Source: Acridotheres tristis | Taxonomy: Eukaryota > Chordata > Aves > Passeriformes > Sturnidae | Length of the DNA stretch: 64,000 bases | Reading direction: 5' to 3' | NCBI GenBank assembly: GCA_037013685.1 | Contig: CM072887.1 | Coordinates: 35,825,154-35,889,153 of the forward strand | Part shown: positions 1 through 13,237 of the stretch, piece after piece | Numbering within the stretch: the first letter of the stretch is position 1 | Layout: each line of letters begins with the position of its first letter | The notes under the pieces: model-generated | Seen by the model: only the letters and a program-made list of their open reading frames with translations | The model's database searches: none | Told to the model about the DNA's origin: nothing | Program-made: the position numbers and the translations under genes

Positions 1-3000
1 CCTTTTCCTGGGAACTGATGTGAAGGAATTGCTGTCACCCAGAGCGAAGCTCAATCTGCGTGCCTCGAGGCGCTGCCTCTCCAGGTTAGGACTTTGACTT
101 CCATAGGCAACAGTTTGTTTATGAGCTTTTGTTACCTAAACCTTGTGGGGTAGGTTTGAGGGGTACTATTGCTCAGAGCGATGGAAATCTCAACTCAGCC
201 AGGACAGGGAAGGGAAGGAGTAGAGTTAGTGCAGTTAACTCTTCCCCCCTACACGCTCTCCTTTCTTCCCTGTTTCCTCACCTGCCCAGCTGTGTAGTAG
301 GTTAGCAGTACGTGTCTGTTCTTATTCTTATGAAAGTAGACTTTGTTCTCTGAAGACTGCTAATCATGCCCCATGGGGGTGTAATCAGTTATAAGGTATT
401 TAATGCAGTGCAGGCGGGAACAGGCTGCCTGGCCGGGCTGGCAGATTGCAACACTACAATTATGAAGGGCCCCTTTCCCCCACTCACCCACCCACCGGTG
501 GCAGGATGAGGGTACCTTGAAACAGTATTGAATCCACGAAAAGTAAAGATATAGTGGGGGAAGGGAGAGGAGAGGCTGTAGAGGCAGCTCCTATTCTGGG
601 AAACAGGCAGACCTACATTCTGTGAGAGCTGCAGCCATTGCAGGTTTCACTGTTGAGACTTGTGGAGTTCAGGTGGCGTCACCATCGAAGTGATTGCACA
701 GGGATGGCCCCCGGCAATGTGTACAACAGCAGGGGCTTCCATCCTGCCTGAAATGGGTTTTCTTGTGGTGGCTGGGGTTGGAGAGGTATGGAGTGGTTAG
801 AAAGGGAGAAGCCCATTCTCCTGCATGCAGTGATTTGGACACCTAATCTGTAAATCCTGCCAGACTTCTATTTATATCTTTGGATATAAATCTATTGGTA
901 AATTTGGGCTTTCATGCCTCATTCTTCCAAGTGCTGGAGCTACTGCAGCTTACTGAAGGGAACAGGTAGCCTGAGGCCTTGAATTTCAACAGGCATGAGA
1001 AAGTCTACTGGACCTCGGTCTGATCTGTTCTTGTTACTTAATATCAGATCCTTTACCTCTGAGGGCCTTGAAATGCACATGTGGGGTGTGGAGCAGCTGG
1101 GCTGCAAGCCTTATAAATCATCCCTCTTCCAGCAGCCTGCTAGATGCGTCGGTATGCCTCTGGAGCTTATGGCTACATTGACCTTTCCCCTTTCGGACTC
1201 CCCAGAGGTTACAGTGTTTCAGCCCTTAATTGGTCCTCTCTGAATTTCTTGACGCTGTTTTGTGTCTGTTACATTCAAGTCAGTTATGTTCTTGCTGCAG
1301 TGCTCTTGAGAGTGTTGGTTTTCCTGTCTGCTGCTGAGGGAGCCGTGGCTATTGAGTCTCAGAGTTAGCCCTTAGCACTGGGTGGTGGATTTTTGTTTTC
1401 AGAAGTGGGTTGTTGTTATGTTGCAGAGAGTAACTGCAGATTTACAATGTGGGGAGCTCACAATATAGACTTGAGAATTCTGCTGATAGTTTCACATCTG
1501 AGGCATCCTTCAAAGTAACTTCATATTTGAGAATGTGAATTCTTTAGAAAGCTTTAGGATTGTAGGCGTGCTGCATGATGGAGGAATAATGTTTTTTCTG
1601 ACTAGGGCATGGAGTCTCTTTGCAACTTTAAAATGATGAGGCTCTGAGATAAGAGGTACCTGATGTCTTGGGTATTTGTACATTAAGTTTTTCTTCTCTT
1701 GATCACTGAAATGACCCGGTGTCAGTGCTGTAGTGGAAGAATGTTGTACGGTGAAGGTCAAATCTCTGTGTGTGGGCAGTGGAGACAAGCATTTACAGAA
1801 GGATTTTCGGGTGATGAGGAAGTGCCTCCATCCCAGAGAAGCTACTTGGCTTAAGGTAAGATGTTTTCCTGGGGATAGAAAAAGACCTTGGATTCTTCCA
1901 AGCATTCCTGTTGCCCAAACTCAACTTCTTATTCAGCCCTGCCCCCTCAGCTCGAGAGATCTCAGTGTTATATTTGCCCCTTGTCTTACAGGGAAAGTCA
2001 GGGAAATTCACTTCCCGGGCTAGTGCACAGAGCTGTTCCTGCCCTGGACTGTGGCTGCTTCCCAGCCCGGGCAGCAGCTCTTCTCCCTGTGGCTTGCGTG
2101 CCCAATCGAGAACTCTCCTGCCTTGCTCTGTTTCTCTTGTCCCATGGGCTCAAGAAATTGCCTGGAGAGCTTGACCTTCACACAAGTGAATTTGAGGCTG
2201 AAGCTGCTGTTGGGGTCCTGACAGTGGCCATACAGACAGGTGTGGGGAGAGAGCATGGCGGGTGTGTGGGCTTGCTACTTGTTTTCCTTCTCCGCCTGGT
2301 GAGGAATGCAATGTGTTTGCCTTCCTTGGCCTGCGGTTGCAGCTGCATTCCTGCAGTGGGAGTCAGCACGGCGGCGGGCGGCGTGCTGTTCATGCCCCGT
2401 GGCTACATGCTTTCAGCTCCACATCAAAGGTGTGTTTAGTGTGTAGCTTGTGCCATTCCTGGCCACACCTGGTGGCCTGCAGGCATGCAGGAGGTGGAGT
2501 CTGGCTGTGTTTGCAGATGGCATTCAGGGTTCAGACTTCTTGCTTGTGGAAAGGCTGGAGCTGAATCCTTGCTAAACAACCCCAGGAATGCACGGGGAGA
2601 GCTGAGCGGCACAGTCACTCCAGGGGCATGTCCTAGCAGCAATGTTTCCTTTATAGCTGCAGCAAAATAACTCATGCCTGCTTCTCCAAAGGAACTGACT
2701 GTTTGGGTGTGTTGTACGGTTTAATTTACACCGATAAGGCCAATTAAGGTTGGCTCTTCCCCCCTGCAGCCTTTGTGCTCTTGGCAATCAGTAGATAATT
2801 GAGTGGTTTGTGCCATCCAGTTCTGCTCAGTACATGAGATGGCTGCCTGGAGATAGAATGGCTCTGGGATTTAACCTGGGCAGGAGTGCTTCCCCCAGTC
2901 GGTGGGTAAATGTTCTGTTCCAACTTCTGGAAAATCTTTCTTTTTCTAGCTGTTACCCCAAGAGCTGAGGACAGGAAGTTTGCTGAAGGATGGCAGATCA

Positions 3001-6000
3001 GGATGTAGCTGTTATTTCGGGATCCTTGACATGATATCTGTTTGGAGAAATAGTTACTAGTTTGCTATGCATCCGTCATGCAAGCCAACTTTGTCCTCTC
3101 TACAAGTCTTTCATTTGCCTGGGAACTGTGATCCCATTTGGTAACGTCATTATTATGGGTAGCCCATAGGCAAGGCTTGTGGAAGTAACAGCAGACCATC
3201 TTCTGTGTCCTGGGTAAGCCCCAGTTGTTCATTATCCAGTTTGCTTGGATTTTTTGCAGTTTCCATTTTGGCAATTTCTAGTAGCCTGAAATTCTGTGAC
3301 CTGCCAGTCATTTCCTTACTAAAATTAGTCTTCTGCAGAAGACCTCCCTACTGCCATCCTTAGACAGTAACAGGAATGAATTTGCTCTCAGAAGTTCTCT
3401 GGCTTTATAACTTAGTTTTTGCTTTTTGGCTGTCACCACGCCCTCCACATGAGTCACTGCAGAGCTCACCGCAAACACAGGTCCATGTCACCCTCTCTCC
3501 AGAAGGTTGTATCACTTTCAAAGCAGGATCTCGTGACAGGTGATAAAGGGGATGTTACTTGTTCCAAGGCTAATAGCATTGTAAAACAGTTAGAAATTAC
3601 TCACTTTGGGCTCTCTTCTCTTTTGATTTCATGTAAACTGCGTTTTATTTCAAACTAGTTGCCACCGACTCCATACATGACTATTAGGGCTTGGATGCTG
3701 AGAAGGTGTGCTGCCTGAATCTTCATTTTCCTTCCTCTGTTCTATTGTGGCAGACTGGACAATATGCCCGGTAGCAAAATATAAGTCTAAAATTGGATTG
3801 TGTGGCAGGTTACTGATAGAACATTTAAGTGTGTATAAGCATTGTTGTACTGGCTGTTTCAGCTTTGTCATGCGACATGGGCTATGGCTGCAAAGATGGA
3901 TGTCTTGTATTGGATTACATACTGCTGCTGCTGAGGCTTTCCAATTGCCAGGAAAAGAGTGAGGGAATAAGAATGAAATAGATCTGACATTGTCCAAGGA
4001 GGAAGTACGGCCGATTATTGGCCTTTTATTATCCATCCTGTCAGTGAGTTTTAATATGTTGTGGAGTAACTCCTTGTTTTGGCTTCCCTGCTGCCCTTCA
4101 AGACAGTAGGAATCCAGGCCTCTGTGCTCCTGTATCCAGTCTCTGGCCATGTGCTCCTCTGGCTACAGCTGTAACCCTCCCAAGCAGCTAGATCTCCCCC
4201 TGGTGGAATAGAGAGCAGAAGGCATGGCTATGGTTGGACGGAAAAATTGGGAATTGGTCTGATCCTGGGGCACCTTGAGCCGGCAGCAGATGTGGTGTTT
4301 GTCCAGTTGAGACATTCCTTAGTCCAGAGTCACAGACTCAGAAGGGCCGCACATGAAGCTGCATGAAGCTGAAGGCGTGAGTAAACAGCTCACTGTTGAT
4401 ACTGAGCAAACACCTTGTCTGTGCAACATCTGCCTGGCTATGTGCTGGCATTCCTCCATGGTCTTTTCCCTTAGATGAGCAGTGAGCTACTAGCTCTTCG
4501 GGCTCTTGTCTGACACTTGACAAAAAAAAAAGGTACCTGGAATGTGGTGGCTTGCTTTAAGATACCTGAGGTTTATTAGTCCTCAGTTAGAGCCCCGTTG
4601 AGAATAGATGATTTCACTTGTAGTTCAACTATTTTGCATTCCTTGCTTTCTCTCTGAGGAGCTGCATAGGGTTTACTTGGGGAGGATCTACAGGAGGGAG
4701 CCCTGTGCAGGGGAAGAGCTTGTTTGTTTAGCATTACTAAAGAGGAGTGGTTTTCCTTAACCTTAGAATAATTAATAGACTTATGCTATCCCAAAGGACA
4801 ACAGTGGTAAAGGCATTTCAGTTTTACAAGAGCAATACCAGGCAGTGGATGTAAAGTAGTCTGGAGAAGCTGACCTTGTGGTAAACTGAAGTGATGGACC
4901 TTTGCTGCAATTGCCCCTTGAGACAATTGGTGCTGATAATTAGCTCTAGCTGAAGAACAGCACTGGTGCTAGCAATGATGACAGATGTGGAAGGAGGTAG
5001 TTGATGAGAGCTCTCTCTGACTCATCTGCCACAAAGAGAAGTTGTGTCTGAGGGAAGAGCTGAAGCAACCCAGCTTGGTCACAAGTGGGGAATCTGTGAT
5101 TATTCCCCTCCAAGGGAGGAAGGTGAACCTAGGAGGTACAATACAGTATGTACAGAAGGACAAGCAGTGCAGCCCATGACTGCTGATGACAGGCAGCCTC
5201 CCTGTGCAGGCAGGGGGTGGAGGTGTGAGTCTCCTCTGCTGTGGCTGGGATCCTGCTGTTAAAAGGACTGACTGGAGCCCAGGGGAACAGGGAGAGAGGA
5301 GCCATAGTCAGTTGCGTGCTTTACACAGGTCATCAGTGAAAGATAGATGGGTGGATCTGTTTGTTTTTCCTAAGCTGGATTAAGCCATGTTATATTTCTG
5401 GGTCTGAGCTCAGAATGAAATCTCTCAGTAGTTCAAGGGTGCTAAAGACTAAGAGAATAATTTTTAAAAACCCAAACCAAACAAATGAGGCAAACTGAGG
5501 CAGATTAACTACAGGACCACACCACAAAAAAGAGAGAAGATGCTCCAGGGTTACGTGCTGCTTCAGGAGCCACGCTGCTGTATTGTTCAGAGTTGAGATA
5601 AGTTTTGTGCCTGTTCCTGCCCCTGGCTCAGGCTCTGAATCTGCTAGGCCAAAAGCATGGATTTGAAAGCCGTCTCCCTGTTCTGCCTTTGTGGTCTGTT
5701 GAGATGACTACTGCTAGTGTGTACAGGACTGGATGCTCTTGCATTCAGCATTGTGCCTGGATGCAGAGGCTGAGTGGAAGTGAATGAGGAGTACTTGTTT
5801 TAGTCTCCAAAGTAGGCAGTGGCATGGGTTAAGTAGGAGATCTCTGTGCCTGGTAGGAATCCTGCTTTGCAAAGGAAGCAGTAGTAACACCATTTGTAAC
5901 CTCTGGGAAGAAAAAGGGCCAGGGTATAATCAGCTTTGGGAAAGGGCTGAAGGGCTGTGATGACCCCTTTTCCCTTTCATCCCTTTGGCTGGATAGTTTT

Positions 6001-9000
6001 ATTCCTCAAACACCACTTTGCTTCTCTCAGTGCTGCTCTGCTTTTCCCTGCCAGCCTTACAGCAAATTATTGCTCATTGCAGGTGATGTGAGATTCAGAT
6101 AGCTTGGTTGAAGAACACCCCACTGCTATCCTCACACAACACTGGTATCACTAGTTTTACTTCATTATGTTGACTGCTGTATGTATTCAGTGCCATAGAG
6201 ATCATAAAATATTTCTGTGCTAGATCTTCTCTGATGAATAGCACAGAGGATGTCTCGAGTTTCCATGGCAATGCTTCTGAATGTGCTTCTGTCACCAAAG
6301 AAAGAGGGACTTCCAGTTGATTTAAGATTTGAGGATTTTGTCTGAGAAAGGGGATGGTGGTGAAACTGCATATTAGTTGTTTGCCTGCCTTTGGATGTGC
6401 CTCTGACTGATATATAATCTGGAGAAAGAGGAAGCTGACATTTGGCTAATGGCAGAGATGGCCTGTGTCGTGCAAACTACAGCTGGACCCCTGGACATGC
6501 TTAACTGTTCAGCTACAGATGCAGCTGCACAATCACTCAACAGTTAAGCCTGTACCATTCTCTGCCTCTCATATCTGACCATCTGCTAGGGAAAAGCTAA
6601 TTAAACCAAAACGATTCTTGCTGGGATTAAACCCCAGCAGCAGAAAAAATTGAGTATAGTACAAATATTGTTCAACTGCTGGATCAGGGTTGCTGCTTTA
6701 TTTGTTCTTATAAAGAATTGCAGGCTATTCAACTCAGTTGCTGTCAGGTAGGTGTTTAGCTCATGCACACTTTCCTTCTCTTTTATATCCCAGATCATTC
6801 TTGGTTTAAGTGCAAGAAATAAGGCTGTCTTGCTGAATTTTTGTGCAGTTCCTTTCTTATGACAGCTGAGTCTGTTTTTTCTTTAACTTGCAACTTAATG
6901 CAAAACCAGTGCACAAAACTGGGGTTTTTGTCCTAGTGCCTCAATTTCTCTACTTATTTCCTACCTTCTTTGAATGTATTTATGGTGAGAATGAATCCTA
7001 GAGTTGGTGCAGGGCCACATAGCTTTATAGTTGCACCAGTGTGAATCTGAGACTTAAGACCAAACAGTTTATTGCAAAAATATATCTGCAGCCCTTTGAG
7101 AGTTGAAGTTTAAATCTTAGAAAATGTGTGTGGTTCCCTTAGTAGCTGAACTCTTGTGTACCTACAGTCTTTGATGCCAAGTGATCTGGGCTTCAAAAGA
7201 GCTCTTTCAAAAAAAAAAAAGAACTTACAAGTCAGGTTGATTTCAGGGCTGCTGTGTGTATTCAAGTGACAGTTCACCACTTTTATTCAGAGTTGTGGCA
7301 CAATTTTGTTTCTGAAGGCTGATGAGGGATTTAATTCTGTTCGAGGGGCTCTAAGAAGATTCTTGATAATGTATTTCTGTGCTAAACTTGGAAAACTTGC
7401 ACTGAAGAGGAAGTTAGTTCTGCACAATGTAGCTCAGAGGCAGCAGCAGAAGGTGGCCCTGAGGACAGAGAAATGGTTGTGTTGCTGGTATGGATGTGAG
7501 GAAGACTGGTAAGCTTGAAGAGACACGATTGAAAAAGCAGGTAGAGATGAAAGAGTGCCAAGAGAATGAAGATAAATTTAATCTTGATATTCAGGAGGAA
7601 GAGATTCGAATAGTTTTTAATGAGGAATGGAAAAAACACTACAACTTTAGAATTGTTGAAATTTAATTTTGACAGATAAGTTTCCTGGGGAAATGCTGTA
7701 GGAACTGAGGAGATGAGAGATGATGTTAGAGTGTGGGTTTGTAGCATGTTAGGTCTGTGACCTAGGACTTAGTTTGTGCTTACCCCACAGTTAACAGGAG
7801 AACATATTTTGGTAGAAGAGGGTCAGTAGTAAGACTGTGCCTGAGGGCAGGAAGATAACGTGCTCTAACTCCACACTCCAGTTCGCTCAGATAAACTATT
7901 GGTGAGCCATACCCTTAGGAATGAGCAAGTGGAGAACATTTGTCTTTCAGGAACTCCTCCAGGTATGCTGGACATCAGCAAGCAAAAGCTCTGTGGGAAT
8001 ATGGAAAACAATATACTGTGTGAATATTTGTGATCACCCTTTCCATGTTGCTTGGGGAAAATAGAGAAAATATTGAGCTGCACTGGTCTGAGCATTGTTA
8101 TGACATTTATTTGGCATAGGATTAATAAAACTTTCAAGACATATAAATATCAATACCTTTAGTATCTTAATATACCTTGTGTAGTGTAGTTGGCTTATTT
8201 TGATTCTGAGAGAGGCCACACTGTTGTGGGTTTGGGGTTTTCTGAAAGGAAAAAATCCCAAACCAAACATGAAAACAACAAAATCTTTGGAAGTAGAAAA
8301 GTGCAAAAAAGGGTTAATGTCAATATCGGTAAGGATTTTGCCATTGCAGGGAAGTTATACTGATTTAACTTAATCAGATTAGAGACAGCTGTGATTATAT
8401 TAGTGCAGCATTCCTGTATAGGCATCCTTAATTTAGTTTGTGTCTTGTATCTATCTATTTAACTTAAGTTGTTTCAATGTAAAGTGCTCTTAAACTGAAT
8501 TAAGAACATTTGCCCAGGAGCGTTATACTGCTTTATATTATTTTCTAAGTCAATTTAATTTAGTACAGTGTATACGTAGACAAGACCTTGGGGAAAAAGC
8601 TGATCCTTTTTATTACTTGCTGAACAGTCTGTCATGTTTGGCTGCAGCCATGTGATCATGGAATGAAAGAGCCTGTTGTGGTGCATGTTGGTGGAGAATG
8701 GGTGAGCTGATCATTGTGAGCCTTTGTACAACTTGGTCATTCTTAGCCGTAGCGTTCAATTAAAGTAGGTTGATCCTTCTTGTAAATGAGGCTTTTTCCT
8801 GTCTAGAACATATGTGAGACCCCTGTAATGTTATTTTAAGTTTCGTCCTCAGCCTACCAATAAAAGTGCCTGCAACATGGTTAGTGTCCTGTTTAGGCAG
8901 CAAAAGCAACACCTTAAAACTTGGCACAAATGTTTAATGTCTGGAAAAAATCAAATGTCTGAGCTGGATTTTGCTACTTTTCTTCATTCTTAGCTTGAAA

Positions 9001-12000
9001 TAAATGCCACCCAGTTTTTATACTGTTTCCTTCCTGGTCTGTGTCTCCCAACAGTATGTGCCACCTGCTATATGTGGTAACTTACACACATACAGAACTT
9101 ACGGCCAAGGAATAACTAAGTACCGCAGATGTCAGTTCTCTTTCTGGTTTGGATAAATCTAGTCAATACATCTTGTGTTCTGCTTGCTGGTAAAGGCTCT
9201 GTGGGAACAAAATGGCATGTGAATTACTCTGCAAGCATGGTTGTAGTGATAGCATTTCAGAATAAATCGGGCTGCTGAAAACAGCCGTTTTATTTTTTGA
9301 AATTTGTTTTTGTCAGCACCTGCAAGCATTAGGGCTGGACTTAGCGCCTCCTCAGCATTGCAGATGCTCTGTGGGCTAGGTCATTGTAACAACTTGTCCA
9401 TCTGTCCTCTGTAAATAATGCAAATAATGTGCTCTGCTCCATTGTCCCACTGTGTAGATACTGCATAGTGTGTCAGCCATCTGTGCATCACTGAGACTCT
9501 GGGACAGAGGGCATGTTTTGGAGACTGGATTATGGCAAGTGTATAGTTGAATATTCCAGCAATGGAGCATTCTCTAGCATTACTTTATCTCTGCTAGAGG
9601 GACAGCTCAGTGACATTCAGTTCCTGGCACTGAAGAGATGGAGACTGCAGTTTGCCCAGAACTTCTGAACCAAAGCCTGAAACAAGAGGACTGCTGATAT
9701 TAATTGCTGGGGGTTGTGTGAGACTTATGAATACTACCAGAGGCTGAGAGTCTGCAGCTCAGTAATTGAAAAATTTAAGCTGCTTCTACCTTGTCCTAGT
9801 TAAATGCCTTTTGATTTTATGCTCTGGGAAGGTAATGTATGATTTTTCCCCTCTTCCCTTCCTACACAGCATAGGATGTGAGAGAGGTCTGGGAAAGGAA
9901 TTCCTGCATGGTGATTTTCTACAGAAATCTCCCTCTTTCATTTCTCTTCAAATGTTTGCTTGTTATAGCCATTCCCTTGCTTGTGTTGAGAAAGTTCAAG
10001 GCCGTGATTCCCAAGTTTCCCTCGTGTGACCTATCAGCTTTACCCAGATACATGTTGTTAGAGTATCAGGATTTGCTTTTCCTAGCTGGGTCCAGACACT
10101 TCCAGAAACTTTTGAGAGATCTCTTAATCTCCATGAGTTTTTTTCTAATGTTCTGTTTCTTCTTTAAATTTCTGAGCAATATACTCCAGATGTCTTCTCA
10201 TGGGAGATTTAAAAAAACAGGTAAGAAGACAGAGTGAGGAAGGACATGAAACCCAGGGTGCTAAGATGAAGAGACTCTGAAAGTTTGTAGCCTAAACTAC
10301 CTTGTGAGAGTTGGAAGGATCACTGAACAAACTAAGCACGCTTCTGGTGTGTCAGTAGTTCTGAGTGAGAAGCTGTCATTAGCCCTTGATGTAGCTGTCT
10401 GTACTAAAAGTAACTTGGTAAATGACCTTTTGCTGAGCTGGTTCTTGTGCAATTTCAGGTGTAGCTATTAAAGGTGGTTCTATGCTTTATATGCATTAAA
10501 AAGCTGGTGCTCATTTCCTGGTCAAAATCTTCTCTGGGTATTTTTACTCTCCATTAACATTCCTTCTGGGGATTGAATTCTCGTCCTTTGCTTCCTGTCC
10601 TGTTCCTGTTCAGATGTTAATCAGCTGGTGCATTGTATTCCAGTTACATGTTAATGATGCTAGCATTTCTTGGTCAATGTTGATCAGTCCTGGCTTCTAT
10701 AAAAGAATTAGGAAAGCTAAGCTACTCTTAACTCGGCAGAGAATAGATAATAAAATGCACACTTAAGGGTGTGGAGTGCAACTGATTTATGGGGACTGAG
10801 ATCTTTGTACTGCGGAAGGAGAGAACAGGACTGTAGGAAAATTGTGATTCCGATAATTTTTCAGAAAATTCTGCATGGTGCAGTGGATATGACTGATACA
10901 TGATATGTCCTGTGGTATTTCCAGTCAATGAGAACTATGTATGATTGGAGTCCAGGGATTTCATTTTCTTTGGAAATGTGTTAGGTGTTAAGTAGGGCTT
11001 GTTACATGGACTGTTGGTCAACAGCTAGCCTAATCCCTTTTACTTGATAGCTCTTGGAATTGTTCCCATGCAGAGAACAGAGGTTTCTGCCTAACAGTCA
11101 AGGTTAATTGGTATGGAAAAGCAGGAATGAGCAATAATCGTCCTGATACTCAGTTTTAATCCAAGAGTCACTATAATGCTATTAGCCAGATCTGAATCAT
11201 GAGCATTAACATACAAGCAGAGCTGAGATGTGAATCTGCACTTGGAGTTGTCATGCTTTTTTTTTAAATGAGCTCCAACACAGCCAGCAGTAGAATGGAT
11301 CTGAACATTCTTTTGAGATGCCTTCTCTGAATGAAAAGATCTCTCTCATTAAATATTAAAGGAGCCTCTAATAACCTTGCAGTCCTTTTCAATTGTGCTT
11401 GGCACCAACAGTCTACAGGTGCTGCTTTTAATTTCACACAGCTTGTTTTTCTGTCCTGGGCAGACATGCCTTGGTGCAGTTATTGCATTGTCCATCTCCC
11501 TGGTTAATTGTCTTGGTCATGCTTTCTGCAGCATCTTTCAGGTAGTCTGGCTTGAGACTTTTGAAAGGTAAGGTTTTCTCTATCCATTAGCACGGGAAGG
11601 CAACTAGACAAAAGTCTCTTGCGTTTGCTTTTCATGAAGCTAGCCAGAAGATATTGATACCTCCTAAAGCAGGATGTGCCAATATCCTGTATTGGATATG
11701 CATGCAGAATGTAGGTTGGCCCACAGAGAGTGAATATTTCAGGTTAACAGTGGTCGTCAGATACGTGTCACAGGACATTTGCTTCTCTTACTTGTGGGTA
11801 TTGTACCTGCAAGTTGCTGGAGTGTGCTGACTATGATAGCCACAAAAAATCTTTCTGTAGTGTTGCATTAGAAACAAATGTGACTGTGATTGTGTTACGG
11901 AATGTATTTTTTCAGTAATATAAGTTTATCTTTCTGAATAAAAAGCAGTGCTAAAGAAATGCTGCTGTTAAGATGAAAAAGCTGGAAAGGTGGTCCAATA

Positions 12001-12648
12001 CCTGAAATAAGAAACTTTATCTGCTTCATAATCACTGTATTTCTCTGGAGGAAGGGACACTGCTGACCCTTAGCACTGGTAAGAAGGCAGTTTTGTAAGG
12101 CTAGAAAAGGCAACACAAGAGAAGATGATGAGGAAAAGCCTGCAAGTCCTCTGCCTCTGCAGGAAGTGTATAGCTGCTGCAACTACAAGCAGGCAGAAGC
12201 TGTGTGCATCCTATAACCAAAGTGTTGGCTACCACAGGCCTCAAGGGACTTGCCAAATGTCAGGAAGAGATACTAGGTGCCTACAAATGTTGCCCTTTTT
12301 ATTTCTCTTGTTCTTTCCCGTTTTGTCCAAAGCATTCCTGTTTGAACCTTCCTTTCTCTGCTAGGGACTTCTTTCTTGTACTGGAGATAAAGCCATGCTC
12401 ATGGGTGGTGGTGTGGTTTGTATGCATGCCAAGTGGCTGTTTATTCTGTACAGGGCTCACAGAACTGTCTTAAGCAATGCTATGTGAGATGACATCTCTT
12501 TGTGGTGTGTGGTAAAGGTTTTGCCTTTTTCAGATCACACAGAGAACAGAGCTACCCCGCAAGTGAATTTTACACTGAGGGATGCTCTCTGGTAAAACCA
12601 GCTAGAGTCAAGCTTGTGTGCTGCCTGTACAGCTGCACTCTGTCACTG
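1..12648. other. Long non-coding stretch upstream of the TJAP1 coding exons
   Basis: I see no coding exon, RNA gene or clear repeat here. Open frames are short, overlap on both strands and resemble no family I know. No CpG island marks a promoter; only a small GC-richer patch occurs near 2.3-2.4 kb. The likeliest reading is 5' intron or upstream sequence of TJAP1, whose human counterpart has a long 5' non-coding part. A neighbouring gene such as DLK2 was looked for and not found. Confidence 0.5.
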
Positions 12649-13237
12649 TGTTGTGGTTAATCCCAGCTGGCAACCAAGAACCACATAGGCACTTGGTCCC
12701 TCTCCCCTCGGCTCCCACAGGGATGGGGAGGAGAACTAGAAAAAGTAAAACTTGTGGGTTGGGATTAGAGCAGTTTAATAATTGAAATAAAGTAAAATAT
12801 AATAACAATTGTAACGGAGAGAGGAATAAAACCCAAGAAAAACAAATGAGGCACAGTGCAATTGGTCACCACCTGCTCATCAATGCCCAGCCTGTCCCTG
12901 AGCAGTAGTCGGCCCTTCTCAGCAACTCCCCTCAGTTTATATACTGAGCATGATGCCATTAAGTATGGAATATTCTTTTGCTTTTGAGTCAGTTGTCCTG
13001 ACTCTGCTCCCTCTGAGCTTGGTCAGCTGTCCTGACTATGCTTCCTCCCAGCTTCTCATTCACCTTGTCACTGGCATGAGAAACTGAAAATTCCTTGAGT
13101 TAGAGTAAGCTAAGCACTGGATAGTAACAGCTAAACCATCAGTGTGTTACCAACATCATTCTCATCCCAAATCCAAACCACATCATTGTACCAGCTACCA
13201 GAAAGAAAATTAACTCTGTCCTAGCTGTAACCAGGAC
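12649..13237 (-). repeat. Solo LTR of an avian endogenous retrovirus, copy 1
   Basis: About 590 bp that closely resembles the element at 15,196-15,732 over its whole length. It starts TGTTGTGGTT and ends near CCAGGAC on the plus strand. Read on the minus strand it has normal LTR order: a TATA box (TATATAA, at 12,937-12,943), then an ATTAAA poly(A) signal (12,774-12,779), then a U5-like part close to the family pattern seen widely in songbirds and other Neoaves. No internal gag/pol sequence adjoins it and no clean target duplication was found, so it is called a solo LTR. The family resemblance is from memory; the likely Repbase group is TguLTR5-like. Confidence 0.75.

Noticed and set aside
1888..2439. 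183-codon plus-strand frame near the window start
   Set aside because: No family resemblance, overlapping frames of similar length on both strands, and a locally GC-richer composition that favours open frames.
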